Assembly: GCA_963799045.1 (NCBI GenBank)
Contig: CAWCVN010000004.1
Coordinates: 434,001-498,000 of the forward strand
Source of the DNA: DASRSS01 sp963799045
GTDB taxonomy: Bacteria > Actinomycetota > Actinomycetes > Mycobacteriales > Jatrophihabitantaceae
Direction of reading: 5' to 3'
DNA length: 64,000 bases
The position numbers and the translations under genes are program-made. The notes beneath the pieces were generated by a model that had not been told where the DNA came from, did not search any database, and saw nothing but the letters and a program-made list of their open reading frames with translations. Every line of letters begins with the position of its first letter. Positions within the stretch are counted from its first letter, which is position 1. Positions 33,672 through 42,417 of the stretch are shown in pieces.

Positions 33672-34931
33672 TCAGAAGCTCCTGTTGCTCGAACCGAACC
33701 CGCCGCCGTGCTCGTAGGCGGTCTCGGCGTGCACCGCCCGGTCGAGGCCCTGCAGCTCCATGTGGTCCGGGACCCGCAGCCCGACGGTCTTCTCTACCAC
33801 GAACGCCACTGCGGCGGTGAGGACGAACGCGAACGAGGCCGCGACCAGGACACCGAGGGCCTGAACGCCGAGCAGGTGCAGCCCGCCGCCGTCGAAGAGC
33901 CCGCGGCCGGCCGGGTTGACCGTGTGGGTCGCGAACAGCCCGACCGCCAGCGTGCCGACCACACCGCACACGCCGTGCACGCCGACGACGTCGAGCGAAT
34001 CGTCGTAGCCGTGCCGGAACTTCAGCCGGACGGCGAACATGCCGGCGACGCCCGCGGCCAGCCCGATGAGCAGCGCTCCGACGCTGTTGACGAAACCGGC
34101 GGCCGGCGTGATCGCGACCAGACCGGCGATGGCTCCCGACGCGGCCCCGAGCGTGGTGGCGTGGCCGGTGCTCTTCCACTCCAGCGCCACCCAGCCCAGC
34201 AGCCCCCCGCACGCGGCCAGGTGCGTGCCGACCAGTGCCTGGGTGGCGAGGTCGCCGGCGGCGAGCGCGGAGCCGGCGTTGAAGCCGAACCAGCCGAACC
34301 ACAGGATGCCGGCGCCGAGCAGCGTGAGCGGTAGCGAGTGCGGCGCCATCGCGTCGTGCGGCCAGCCGCGGCGCTTGCCGAGCACGATCACCAGCGCGAG
34401 CGCGGAGGCGCCGGCGTTGATCTCGACGACCGTGCCGCCGGCGAAGTCGAGCAGGCCCTGCTTGGCCAGCCAGCCGTCGGGCGAGAACACCCAGTGCGCG
34501 AGCGGGGCGTAGACCACGATCACCCACAGTGCCGCGAAGACGAGGAAGCCGCGAAAGTGCATGCGGTCCGCGCCGGCCCCGGTGAGCAGCGCCGCGGTGA
34601 TCACCGCGAACATCATCTGGAACGCGGCGTAGGCCAGCGGTGGGACGGTCAGGTGCAGACCAGGGACCGGGCCGTTCGGGTCGGCGAACCCGGCGAAGTG
34701 CAGGCCGCCCAGGAGCCCGCCGCCGACGTCCGGGCCGAAGGCCAGGGTGTAGGCGAGCGCGAGCCAGACGATGCTGACGACCGCGATCACCGCGAAGTTC
34801 TGGGCGAGCATGGACAGCACGTGCTTGCTGCGAACCATGCCGCCGTAGAAGAACGCCAGGCCTGGCGTCATGAACAGCACCAGGGTCGTGCAGAGCAGCA
34901 ACCAGGCCGTGTCACCGGCGTTGATGTGCAT
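33672..34931 (-). CDS. amtB: Ammonium transporter AmtB
   Basis: This intact 419-aa protein has eleven predicted helices. Family blocks are clear: FMTPGLAFFYGGMVRSKHVLSML, FAGGTVVEINAGASALALV, GAGILWFGWFGFNAGSALAA, GAASGAIAGLVAITPAAGFV, and HGVCGVVGTLAVGLFA, which contains a pore histidine. It conducts ammonium or ammonia across the cytoplasmic membrane and is gated by the PII protein encoded one base downstream. The 75-base upstream gap shows no convincing GlnR box. The start MHINAGDTAWLLL gives no cleavable signal peptide, which is acceptable in actinobacteria. Confidence 0.95.
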   Translation of the reverse strand: MHINAGDTAWLLLCTTLVLFMTPGLAFFYGGMVRSKHVLSMLAQNFAVIAVVSIVWLALAYTLAFGPDVGGGLLGGLHFAGFADPNGPVPGLHLTVPPLAYAAFQMMFAVITAALLTGAGADRMHFRGFLVFAALWVIVVYAPLAHWVFSPDGWLAKQGLLDFAGGTVVEINAGASALALVIVLGKRRGWPHDAMAPHSLPLTLLGAGILWFGWFGFNAGSALAAGDLATQALVGTHLAACGGLLGWVALEWKSTGHATTLGAASGAIAGLVAITPAAGFVNSVGALLIGLAAGVAGMFAVRLKFRHGYDDSLDVVGVHGVCGVVGTLAVGLFATHTVNPAGRGLFDGGGLHLLGVQALGVLVAASFAFVLTAAVAFVVEKTVGLRVPDHMELQGLDRAVHAETAYEHGGGFGSSNRSF

Positions 34932-35006
34932 CCGCGCCCCTTCGTCGTCGCCGCCGCCGTCGCGTCCGGGCGCGCAGGCTGCGCCGGGTCGAGTGCCGCG
35001 AGCACA

Positions 35007-35942
35007 CTACCGTTCGGTCGCGGACATCATCTCTTCACGGGTCGGCGGATCGGCCCCGGGGCGTGCGCAGGTGAGTGCGGCCACCAGCGCCGCGTCGTCC
35101 AGGATCTGGCCCAGCTGATCGGGGGACAGCGCCGAGAGCCCGGCCGGGGAGGTGAGGTCGCGGCGCACCAGCGCGTCGAGCAGGCCGGACATGAACGCGT
35201 CCCCCGCCCCGACGGTGTCGACGACGGTGACCGGCCGCGCGGGTCGGTCGACCCGGCCCGTGCGGGTGATTCCGAGCACGCCCGACGCGCCTGCCGTGAC
35301 CACGACCAGGCCGGGGCCGGCGGCCAGCCAGCGAGCCGCGACCTCCTCCGGCCGCTCGTCGCCGTAGAGGTGGCGCAGATCGTCGGTGCTCACCTTGACC
35401 ACGTGCGCGTGCCGGACGGCCTCCTGCACCTGCGCGCGCGCCCGGACGGGGTCCGGTTGCAGCGGCGGGCGCACGTTCGGGTCGTAGCTGATCAGCACAC
35501 GGCCACCGGCGTGCAGGGCCGCGACGCGCTCGGCGACGACCGCGTCGCCCGGAGGCAGCCAGGAGGCCAGCGAGCCGAAGTGCACCAGGCGGGCGCTGCT
35601 CGGAACGGTCAGCTCCGGCTCGGACCAGCCGAAGTCGGCGGCACCGTCGACGGCGAAGTCGTAGCGGGCCACGCCGTCGGCGTCGAGGTGCACGCGTGCC
35701 GTGGCGCTCGGCTCGGTGGCCTCGACACACCAGTCCAGCAGGACCCCGGCAGCGGCCGCGTGCGCGCGCAGCAGCCGGGCGTACGCGTCGCTGCCGAAGC
35801 GGGCGAGCAGCGCTGTCGGCTGGCCGAGGCGAGCCAACCCGACGGCGACGTTGAGCGGACTGCCCCCCGGGCGGGGGGTGCCGTCGGCGCCGATGTCGAC
35901 GAGCGCCTCCCCGATCACGGCCACGGCCGGTTCGCTGGTCAT
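35007..35942 (-). CDS. PfkB-family carbohydrate kinase (fructokinase-like)
   Basis: This intact 311-aa ribokinase-fold sugar kinase has VIGEALVDIGADG, the N-terminal sugar-binding PGGSPLNVAVGLARLG, ISYDPNVRPPL, and the anion-hole catalytic motif DTVGAGDAFMSGLLDALV with the base aspartate. The pattern is closest to fructokinases. It would phosphorylate a hexose in the cytoplasm. The ATG at 35942 gives the standard N-terminus MTSEPAVAVIGEALVD. It is divergent from the thioesterase-like gene across a 39-base gap. The sugar is a guess from the motif style. Confidence 0.85.
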   Translation of the reverse strand: MTSEPAVAVIGEALVDIGADGTPRPGGSPLNVAVGLARLGQPTALLARFGSDAYARLLRAHAAAAGVLLDWCVEATEPSATARVHLDADGVARYDFAVDGAADFGWSEPELTVPSSARLVHFGSLASWLPPGDAVVAERVAALHAGGRVLISYDPNVRPPLQPDPVRARAQVQEAVRHAHVVKVSTDDLRHLYGDERPEEVAARWLAAGPGLVVVTAGASGVLGITRTGRVDRPARPVTVVDTVGAGDAFMSGLLDALVRRDLTSPAGLSALSPDQLGQILDDAALVAALTCARPGADPPTREEMMSATER

Positions 35943-35981
35943 GCAGGTGAACCTACGCGAGGCAGCAGCTAGCATGCCGCG

Positions 35982-36440
35982 ATGAGCGAATCCGCCGACG
36001 ACCCGATCGCGACGATGAACCTGCTGCTCGAGCAGACCATTCCCCGCGCGCACCAGATGGGCGTCACCTTCGTGGAGATGCGGCCGGGATACGTGCGCGC
36101 CGAGGTGCCGTTCGAGGGCAACGGCAACCACTTCGGGGTGGTGTACGCCGGCGTGATCTTCACCCTGGCCGAGGTGCTCGGCGGCGCGATGCACTACGCG
36201 ACGTTCGACATCAGCACGCACTACCCCTTGGTGCGCGGGATGCAGATCGAGTTCCTGGCGCCGGGCACCGGTCCGCTGTCGGCGTCGGCCTCGCTGAGCC
36301 AGGAGGAGGTCGAGCGGATTCGGTCGGCGGCCGTGAACGGCAAGGTGCCGTTCGAGCTGGTCGCGGAGGTCGTCGGTGAGGACGGCACGCTGGTGGCCCG
36401 TACCCGCGGCGACTACCAGATCCGCCCGTACGGCAAGTAG
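35982..36440 (+). CDS. Hotdog-fold thioesterase-like protein (PaaI/YiiD-C type)
   Basis: This 152-aa protein has NLLLEQTIPRAHQMGVTFVEMRPGYVRAEVPF, NHFGVVYAGVIFTLAEVLGGAMHYATF, and a strand-rich C-terminal half ending ARTRGDYQIRPYGK. The N-x-F-G-V-V-Y-A-G helix start is the hotdog active-site region, with Asn/Glu in catalytic positions as in PaaI-like acyl-CoA thioesterases. It could release free acids from acyl-CoA made by the nearby pathways. The frame is intact and the start clear. Confidence 0.75.
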   Translation: MSESADDPIATMNLLLEQTIPRAHQMGVTFVEMRPGYVRAEVPFEGNGNHFGVVYAGVIFTLAEVLGGAMHYATFDISTHYPLVRGMQIEFLAPGTGPLSASASLSQEEVERIRSAAVNGKVPFELVAEVVGEDGTLVARTRGDYQIRPYGK

Positions 36441-36443
36441 CGC

Positions 36444-37088
36444 TCAGGCAGCTACCGGGCGGGCGTGCTCGGTCGCGAGCCGCACCGCGAGCGCGCCGAG
36501 CACCGTGCCCATCAGGTAGCGCTGTACCCGCAGCCACCCCGGTCGTCCCGCGAGGAAGGCCGCGATCGTCGACGCGGCGAGCACGATCGTGAGGTTCACC
36601 GTGAGCGAGACCGCGATCTGCACTCCGCCGAGCGCGAAACCCTGCACCGCGAGATGCCCTGCGGCCGGATGTTCGAACTGCGGGATCAACGACAGGTACA
36701 TGACCGCGATCTTCGGGTTGAGCAGCGCCGTGAGCAGGCCCATCGAGAACAACCGCCGGGGCGAGTCAGCCGCCATCGCCCGGGGCGCGAACACCGACGC
36801 GCCACCGGGTCGCAGTGCCTTGACCGCCAGCCAGCCGAGATAGCACGCGCCGGCCAGCTTCACCGCAACGTACAGCTCGGGCACGGCGACGAAGGCAGCG
36901 GACATGCCGAGGTTCGTGGCGGTGAGGTAGACCAGGAAACCGAGCAGCACGCCGGCGAGGGAGATCACGCCGGCGCGGCGGCCCTGGGTGATCGTGCGCG
37001 AGACCAGATAGAGCATGTTGGGCCCGGGCGTCAGCACCATTGCGAGCGCCACCGCGACGACCCCGAGCAGGGAGGCGGTCGTGATCAC
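36444..37088 (-). CDS. LysE/RhtB-family exporter (second of a tandem pair)
   Basis: This 214-aa membrane protein has about six helices and the LysE family signature near the start (VVAVALAMVLTPGPNMLYLVSRTITQGRRAG), followed by GFLVYLTATNLGMSAAF, CYLGWLAVKALRPGG and LLTALLNPKIAVMYLSLIPQF. LysE/RhtB carriers export amino acids or related amphiphiles. Its GTG overlaps the stop of the upstream paralogue (GTGA), so the two are co-translated. The substrate is not predictable. Confidence 0.87.
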   Translation of the reverse strand: MITTASLLGVVAVALAMVLTPGPNMLYLVSRTITQGRRAGVISLAGVLLGFLVYLTATNLGMSAAFVAVPELYVAVKLAGACYLGWLAVKALRPGGASVFAPRAMAADSPRRLFSMGLLTALLNPKIAVMYLSLIPQFEHPAAGHLAVQGFALGGVQIAVSLTVNLTIVLAASTIAAFLAGRPGWLRVQRYLMGTVLGALAVRLATEHARPVAA

Positions 37089-37684
37089 CGGGCCGCCTCG
37101 GCGGCGAGGCTGGCGCCGAGGCCGATCATGACGACGCCGGTGACCCGCTCCATCGCGCGGCGCACCCGCGGGCGCAACAGCGTGCCCGCACGGTCGACGG
37201 CCCAGATCAACGAGCCGAACCACAGCACGTCACACGCGACGATCACGACGGCCATCAGCAGCGCCATCGGCACCACGGCGGTGCCCGGGCTGAGGAACTG
37301 CGGGAACAGCGCGATGAAGAACACCGCGAGCTTCGGGTTCGCGGCAGCGGTGATCAGGCCGGTGCGCCAGCCCACCCGGCTTCGGCTGGGCGCGGTGACC
37401 GCCTTACGCCCGCGCAGCAGCGACCGGGCGCCGAGGTAGACGAGCACGCACGCGCCGCTGATCCGCAGCACGTCGTAGGCCAGCCGCGAGGCAACGATCA
37501 GCGACGAGACGCCGAGCGCGGACAGGCAGGCCCAGCCGAAGATGCCGATGCTGTTGCCCAGCACGGCGCCCATCGCGGCGCGCCGCCCGTCGCGCGCAGC
37601 GACCCGCAGCACGAGCGCCGTCGCGGGTCCGGGCGTCAACGTCACTACGACGGCGACGAGCAGGAACCCGGGTAGCGAGTGCAC
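37085..37684 (-). CDS. LysE/RhtB-family exporter (first of a tandem pair)
   Basis: This 199-aa paralogue of the next gene has VVVTLTPGPATALVLRVAARDGRRAAMGAVLGN, VYLGARSLLRGRKAV, and GLITAAANPKLAVFFIALFPQFL. It has six predicted helices and the same TPGPxxxxV signature. Tandem LysE carriers with overlapping ends could form a hetero-oligomer or serve two amino acids. The two share the family pattern but are not close duplicates, so the pair is not recent. Confidence 0.87.
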   Translation of the reverse strand: MHSLPGFLLVAVVVTLTPGPATALVLRVAARDGRRAAMGAVLGNSIGIFGWACLSALGVSSLIVASRLAYDVLRISGACVLVYLGARSLLRGRKAVTAPSRSRVGWRTGLITAAANPKLAVFFIALFPQFLSPGTAVVPMALLMAVVIVACDVLWFGSLIWAVDRAGTLLRPRVRRAMERVTGVVMIGLGASLAAEAAR

Positions 37685-37738
37685 GCCGTCACGCTACGGC
37701 GCGGCGGACGCGGTGTCGCGCGATTTCGCGGCCGATGC

Positions 37739-38790
37739 TCAGCCGAGCACCGAGGCTGGCCAGATCGCGCCGACCGCGAGGCCCGCGATGTACAGCCAGC
37801 CGAACGCGCGGTTGTGCACGAGGCAGACCCGGTGGTACCAGAGCGGCCAGCCGACGTACCCCGGCCGGCGGCTCCGCCGGCGCCGGGACGGGACATCACC
37901 CGCAGCGCCCGCCAGCGCGCGGGGCGCGGCGAGCAGCACGACCGCGGCGAACAGGCTCATCGCGCCGAGCCCGAGGGCGAGCCCGGTCAGGGCATACATC
38001 AGCACGACGACGGTGAGGTTCAGCCGGCGGGCGCCCCGATTCGCCGAGCACGACCGGCAGGGTGCGCTGGTGCTGGGCGGAGTCGAAGCCGCGCTGGTCG
38101 ATGTGCTTGCCGATCAGGATCGAGGCGACGCCGAGCCCGTAGGGGATCGACGCGAGGAAGGCCAGGCCCGACCAGTGGCCGGTGATGACGTAGTACCCGC
38201 CGCCGATCATCAGCGGCCCCCACACCAGAAGGCGGCGACCTCGCCGAGACCGAGCTCCTTCAGCGCTCGCGGCGCGGCGTCGTAGGCGTAGAGCAGCACG
38301 GCGCCGGCGATGGTGAGCACGACCGCACCCCAGCCGCGCAGGGCGACGAAGTAGGCGCCGATACCGGCCGCGACGACGGCCAGCACGGCGAGGCCCGTCG
38401 CCAGGAAGCGCATGCGTGAACGCGCCGCTGGCAACCGGGTGCAGGGTGTAGCGGCGGCGGGGCGAGTCGGCGGTGTCGTGGCCGCGCCGGTAGCCGAAGT
38501 AGTCGTTGGACAGGTTGCTGATCGCCGTGCAGCACGACGAAGCCGACGAACGCCAGCACGAACGGCACGGTCTCGAAGCGCCGGTCGGCGGCCGCGAGCA
38601 GCCCCGCGATCGCCGCGGCCTGCGCAGAGATGACCAGGATGACGCTGCGTGCCGCGTACAGGAAGCGGGCGACCGGGTCGAGGTCGGGCAGGTCGGTCGC
38701 CGTGGCCGGGTAGAAGCCGGTGAAGGCGCCGGCCCAGGCGAACGGTCCGCGCTGCGGGCGCTTGCCCAGCGCAGGGGTGGTTGCCGACAT
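37739..38790 (-). pseudogene. UbiA-family prenyltransferase (MenA-like), frame-broken
   Basis: Pieces in order are MSATTPALGKRPQRGPFAW, PDLDPVARFLYAARSVILVISAQAAAIAGLL, the prenyl-diphosphate motif NLSNDYFGYRRGHDTADSPRR, GWGAVVLTIAGAVLLYAYDAAPRALKELGLGEV, WGPLMIGGGYYVITGHWSG, then IPYGLGVASILIGKHIDQRGFDSAQHQRTLPVVLGE with the second Asp-rich motif, and the final helices. At least four indels break the frame. Both Mg-binding motifs of UbiA enzymes are present, so a quinone or related lipid prenyltransferase is likely; MenA-like because of the NDYFxYRRGxDT pattern. Note the Gly where Asp is usual in the first motif (NDYFGYRRG). Confidence 0.75.
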
Positions 38791-38818
38791 GGCATCCAGG
38801 GTACGGCCGGGCGATCGA

Positions 38819-39304
38819 TCAGATCGACGGCGCCGGCTGGTGGACGCCGTAGAGGTCCAGCAGCCGGGCCAGGGCTCCGAACAGCTGGGTGTTCATGGCC
38901 CCGGCGGCCCGTTTCAGCAGCTCGTAGCCCAGCACCGGATCGTCCTCGCACTTGTGGCGCAGGCACTCCCCGTCGAAGGCGATGGTGTCGGTGGGCTCGC
39001 CGGCGCGGCCGTCGGCCTCCCAGCGGTACGGCGGCACCAGCCACGTCCAACCGACGACGTCCTCGTCTTCGAAGGTCTGCAGCACCAGGGGACCCTGGTT
39101 GGGGCTGGATATCGACAGCTCCACCCGTCCCCGCCGCAGCACATAGAACCGATCGGCCGGGTCGTTCTGGCGGAACAGATATTCCCCGGGCCGGTAGTGA
39201 ACGTTGCCCGCGCAGCCGGCGATGAGCGCGATCGCACGGTCGTCGAGACCGGCGAAGAACGGACGGTCGGCGAGCAGTTGCTCGACGCTTCGCATGCGAG
39301 CCAC
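38819..39304 (-). CDS. Cyclic-nucleotide-binding-domain (CNMP) protein
   Basis: This 161-aa protein is a single beta-barrel CNMP domain: LADRPFFAGLDDRAIALIAGCAG, YRPGEYLFRQNDPADRFYVLRRGRVELSI, and a C-terminal helix with a KRAAGAMNTQLFGALARLLDLYG end. There is no DNA-binding or enzyme domain. The phosphate-binding cassette (FGELA/RxA in classic cAMP sites) is not conserved: here the region reads DEDVVGWTWLVPPYRWEADG, so another ligand or a redox or protein partner is more likely. The first in-frame ATG is at 39304, with MRSVEQLL at 39295 as an alternative. Confidence 0.78.
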   Translation of the reverse strand: MARMRSVEQLLADRPFFAGLDDRAIALIAGCAGNVHYRPGEYLFRQNDPADRFYVLRRGRVELSISSPNQGPLVLQTFEDEDVVGWTWLVPPYRWEADGRAGEPTDTIAFDGECLRHKCEDDPVLGYELLKRAAGAMNTQLFGALARLLDLYGVHQPAPSI

Positions 39305-39344
39305 TGTCGCGCCCGTTCCCGCGGCAGGCCAGAGGCGCAGGTCC

Positions 39345-39800
39345 CTACTCGCCCGTCCCGAGCAGGGAGTCGGTGGCGGAGTCCGCCTCGCCGCCGAAGT
39401 AGCGGTCGAGCACCTGCGCGAACGCGCCCTGGTCCGGCTTGGCGCGCAGGAACAGCGTCATCGACGAGCGCAGCTTCATCGCGTCGACCGGGCCCATGAT
39501 CTGCTCGGCGCCGCGGCCTGCGCCGTCGGGGAGCTCGATGAGCGCGGCAGTGCATTCCAGCAGGCGGGGGCCGAGCACCGGGTGCCTGAGGTATGCCCGG
39601 GCCTCGTCCAGCGTGCTGATCGCGTAGAACTCGGCGGTGGGGCTGCGGCCGAGCCCGGCCAGCTGCGGGAAGATGAACCACATCCAATGGCTCGCCTTGC
39701 GGCCGGCACGCAGCTCGCCGAGGGCGCGCTCATAGACGCCGCCGCTGTGTGCCTGGACGAATCGCTCGAGGTTGTAGAAATCGCCGCTCACATCACCCAT
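39345..39800 (-). CDS. DUF1810 family protein
   Basis: This intact 151-aa protein fits DUF1810 throughout: FYNLERFVQAHSGGVYERALGELRAGRKASHWMWFIFPQLAGLG, EFYAISTLDEARAYLRHPVLGPRLLECTAAL and DAMKLRSSMTLFL. The domain is small and soluble, and has no firm biochemical assignment. Its start overlaps the end of the 344-aa unknown gene by eight bases, so the two are probably one transcription unit. Confidence 0.87.
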   Translation of the reverse strand: MGDVSGDFYNLERFVQAHSGGVYERALGELRAGRKASHWMWFIFPQLAGLGRSPTAEFYAISTLDEARAYLRHPVLGPRLLECTAALIELPDGAGRGAEQIMGPVDAMKLRSSMTLFLRAKPDQGAFAQVLDRYFGGEADSATDSLLGTGE

Positions 39801-40827
39801 CGTGCGCCGCGGCGAGCAGCGATGTCACCGCGTCGGAGCGGAAGAACGGTTCGAGCCGCTTGCGGATCTGCGCCTCGAGCACCCCGTCCGCCCGGGCCGC
39901 CTCGATCGCCGGCCCGGCGAAGGACAGGGCCGTCGCGACGAGGTCGTCGCGACGCAGGCCCAGCTCGTCGAGCAGTGTCGCGACGTCGTAGGAGCCGTAG
40001 CGGTCGAAGAAGACGTCGATCCCGGCCTGGAGCACCTCTTCGGCGTAGTCGCTGGTGCGCGCCTGCATCAACAGCTGGTGCACCAGCTGCACCAACTCGC
40101 GCAGATCCTGCTGGCTGAGGTAGGCGCGCAGCTCACCGATCGGCTCGTCGGCGTGCAGATCCCACAGCTCCAGCGCCGCGTCGTTGAGGGGTGCGTCGTG
40201 GATCAGCTCGCGGATGGCGTTGTTGGTGCGCCGCAGCGCGTACTGGGTCCCCTTTCCGGCGGCGTCGCCCAGCAGCTGGTCGAGGTGCTTGTCGAACGGG
40301 CTGCGCACCATGTTCGCGGCGCTGGTGCCGAGCGAGAGCAGCGAGGACATGCCCGGTAGCTTCTCCGCGCGCGCCCGGTTCGTCTGTAGGAAGTCCGACA
40401 CGATCTTGGTGACGAACTTCGACGCCACCACGGCGACGAGCGGGCTCTCGGTCATCCGGTCCAGCAGCCGATCCTGCAGCTGCCGCATGCTCAGTGCCTT
40501 GGCCACCAGGGCGGCGACACTGTCGCGCTCGATCACGTCCCCCAGCCGGAACTCGTCGCCGGCGGCGAGGGCGTACATGGCGTCGGACAGCGCACCGGTC
40601 ATGTCCTCGACGACCGGACTGGCGGCGGCCCGCTCGAGCAGCATCCGACCGGCGTCCTTGACCGCGCGGGCGTCGACGACCTGATCCACGCGCAGCGTGC
40701 GCGCGAGCGCGAGAGCATCGTCGACGTCCCGGTTGACGGCGGCGACGAGCCGCTCCCCGGACAGTTCACCGAGCACGTACTCGACCTGGGCGTCGAGCAA
40801 CCGCTGCGCGAGCTCTGCGCTGTCCAT
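39793..40827 (-). CDS. Conserved unknown helical protein
   Basis: This intact 344-aa protein is almost wholly alpha-helical, with no signal peptide, membrane helix or catalytic motif. It starts MDSAELAQRLLDAQVEYVLGELSGERLVAAVNRDVDDAL and has a long central region (SDFLQTNRARAEKLPGMSSLLSLGTSAANMV, FDKHLDQLLGDAAGKGTQYAL) and a closing stretch VLEAQIRKRLEPFFRSD. Repeated LVxxLxxLL-type helices suggest a helical bundle or scaffold. It overlaps the DUF1810 gene by eight bases and probably acts with it. Homologues appear to occur in other actinobacteria, but no function is known to me. Confidence 0.7.
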   Translation of the reverse strand: MDSAELAQRLLDAQVEYVLGELSGERLVAAVNRDVDDALALARTLRVDQVVDARAVKDAGRMLLERAAASPVVEDMTGALSDAMYALAAGDEFRLGDVIERDSVAALVAKALSMRQLQDRLLDRMTESPLVAVVASKFVTKIVSDFLQTNRARAEKLPGMSSLLSLGTSAANMVRSPFDKHLDQLLGDAAGKGTQYALRRTNNAIRELIHDAPLNDAALELWDLHADEPIGELRAYLSQQDLRELVQLVHQLLMQARTSDYAEEVLQAGIDVFFDRYGSYDVATLLDELGLRRDDLVATALSFAGPAIEAARADGVLEAQIRKRLEPFFRSDAVTSLLAAAHDG

Positions 40828-40941
40828 TGCGACAACCTATCTGTTCGCTTACACACCGCCCGTTGTGATGCGGCGAACGATCACGGGTAGAGGCCCGGAG
40901 ACGGCGAGGCGCCGTCGCGAGCGCGAAGGGAGTCACCACCG

Positions 40942-42324
40942 ATGGCGGGGTTTGCACGCGAGCTGGTGCGCGACCGGAACGGCTTCGTGCTGCGCATCTC
41001 GGTGATCGCGGCGATCGGCGGCTTCCTGTTCGGCTACGACACCGGGGTGATCTCCGGTGCCTTGCTGTACATCGGCCCGGACCTGCACGCCGGCCAGCTG
41101 GCGAAGCAGTGGGTCGTGGGCTCGCTGCTGCTGGGAGCGGTCGCGGGCGCGATCGTCTCCGGGTACGCGGCCGACCGGTTCAGCCGCAAGTGGACGAAGT
41201 TCGGCTCCGGCTGCATCTACGTCGCCGCGGCGCTCGCCTCGGCGTTCGCGCAGAGCGTCGGCTGGCTGATCGCCGCCCGCGCCGTGCTCGGCCTCGCCGT
41301 GGGTACGGCCTCATTCGTCTCGCCGATGTACATCTCGGAGAACACCCCGCCCCGGATCCGCGGCGGGACGGTCTCGTTCAACCAGCTGATGATCACCAGC
41401 GGCATCCTGATCGCCTACATCGTGAACTTCGCCTTCAGGGGCGTGGGCGACAACTGGCGGTGGATGCTGGGCCTCGGCGCGCTGCCGGGCCTGGCGCTGG
41501 CGATCGGCATGCTGTTCGTGCCGCACACACCGCGCTGGCTGATGCAGGCCGGCCGTGAGGACGAGGCCCGCGCGGTGCTCGAGCAGAGCCGGACGAGCGA
41601 TGAGATCGACGACGAGATCGGCGATATCCGCGATGTCGTGCAGCAGCACCGCAGCACCTCGCTGCGCCGCCTGATCGGCCCGCGGGTCCGTCCGCTGTTG
41701 CTCGTCGGGCTGGGGCTGGCGGTGTTCCAGCAACTGATCGGCGTGAACACGGTGGTCTACTACTCGGCCACGATCTTGAAGTACACCGGCATCAGCACCG
41801 CGAAGTCGATCGGCGAGGCGCTGTTCGTCGGCATCACCAACGTCGTGTTCACCGTCGTCGCGATCCTGCTGCTCGACCGGGTGGGCCGGCGCGCGCTGCT
41901 GCTCATCGGCACCGCCGGGGCGGCCACCGCACTGGTCGTTCTCGGCGTCTACTTCGACGTCCCGGCGTTGAAGCAGAACGCCGGCTGGCTCGGGCTGGTC
42001 GCGCTGATCGTATTCATCGCGTCCTTCGCGGTCGGCCTGGGCCCGGTGTTCTGGCTGATGATCTCGGAGATCTTCCCGCTCGGCATCCGCAGCAAGGCGA
42101 TGAGCGTGTGCACGGTCGGGAACTGGCTGTTCAACTTCCTGGTCTCGTACTTCTTCCTGTCCTTCGTCTCGGGGATCGGCAGGGCCGGCACCTTCTGGCT
42201 CTACGGCAGCCTCGGTGTGCTCGCGCTGGCGTTCTTCGCCTTCCGGGTGCCGGAGACCAAGGACCGCAGCCTCGAGGAGATCGAGGCCGAACTGGGCGCC
42301 GACAGCAGCAAGGCGATGGCCTGA
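40942..42324 (+). CDS. Sugar porter (XylE/GLUT-type MFS transporter)
   Basis: This intact 460-aa protein with twelve helices carries the sugar-porter marks: AIGGFLFGYDTGVISGALLYI, YAADRFSRKW, PMYISENTPPRIRGGTVSFNQLMITSGI, FVPHTPRWLMQAGREDEARAVL, FQQLIGVNTVVYYSATIL in helix 7 (the QQxxGxNxxxYYS sugar-binding motif), GRRALLL and the closing PETKDRSLEEIEAEL. It is a proton-linked importer of a hexose or pentose. AAGGGAG precedes the ATG. The preceding 114-base gap holds its promoter. Confidence 0.92.
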   Translation: MAGFARELVRDRNGFVLRISVIAAIGGFLFGYDTGVISGALLYIGPDLHAGQLAKQWVVGSLLLGAVAGAIVSGYAADRFSRKWTKFGSGCIYVAAALASAFAQSVGWLIAARAVLGLAVGTASFVSPMYISENTPPRIRGGTVSFNQLMITSGILIAYIVNFAFRGVGDNWRWMLGLGALPGLALAIGMLFVPHTPRWLMQAGREDEARAVLEQSRTSDEIDDEIGDIRDVVQQHRSTSLRRLIGPRVRPLLLVGLGLAVFQQLIGVNTVVYYSATILKYTGISTAKSIGEALFVGITNVVFTVVAILLLDRVGRRALLLIGTAGAATALVVLGVYFDVPALKQNAGWLGLVALIVFIASFAVGLGPVFWLMISEIFPLGIRSKAMSVCTVGNWLFNFLVSYFFLSFVSGIGRAGTFWLYGSLGVLALAFFAFRVPETKDRSLEEIEAELGADSSKAMA

Positions 42325-42368
42325 GCGCTGCCGGGGACGTTCGTCCGTGACTGGTCCACCCGGGTACC

Positions 42369-42386
42369 CATACCATCGGGGGTATG
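42369..42386. promoter_or_regulatory. Palindrome upstream of the class V PLP enzyme
   Basis: CATACC (42369-42374) and GGTATG (42381-42386) form perfect arms around ATCGGG, 31 bases before the ATG at 42418. The ATACC-GGTAT geometry is like operators of the CsoR/CstR copper or persulfide sensors, but no such regulator gene is in the window. Confidence 0.35.
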
Positions 42387-42417
42387 CGTGTACACCTCCG
42401 CGGTGCAGGAGTCGCCG

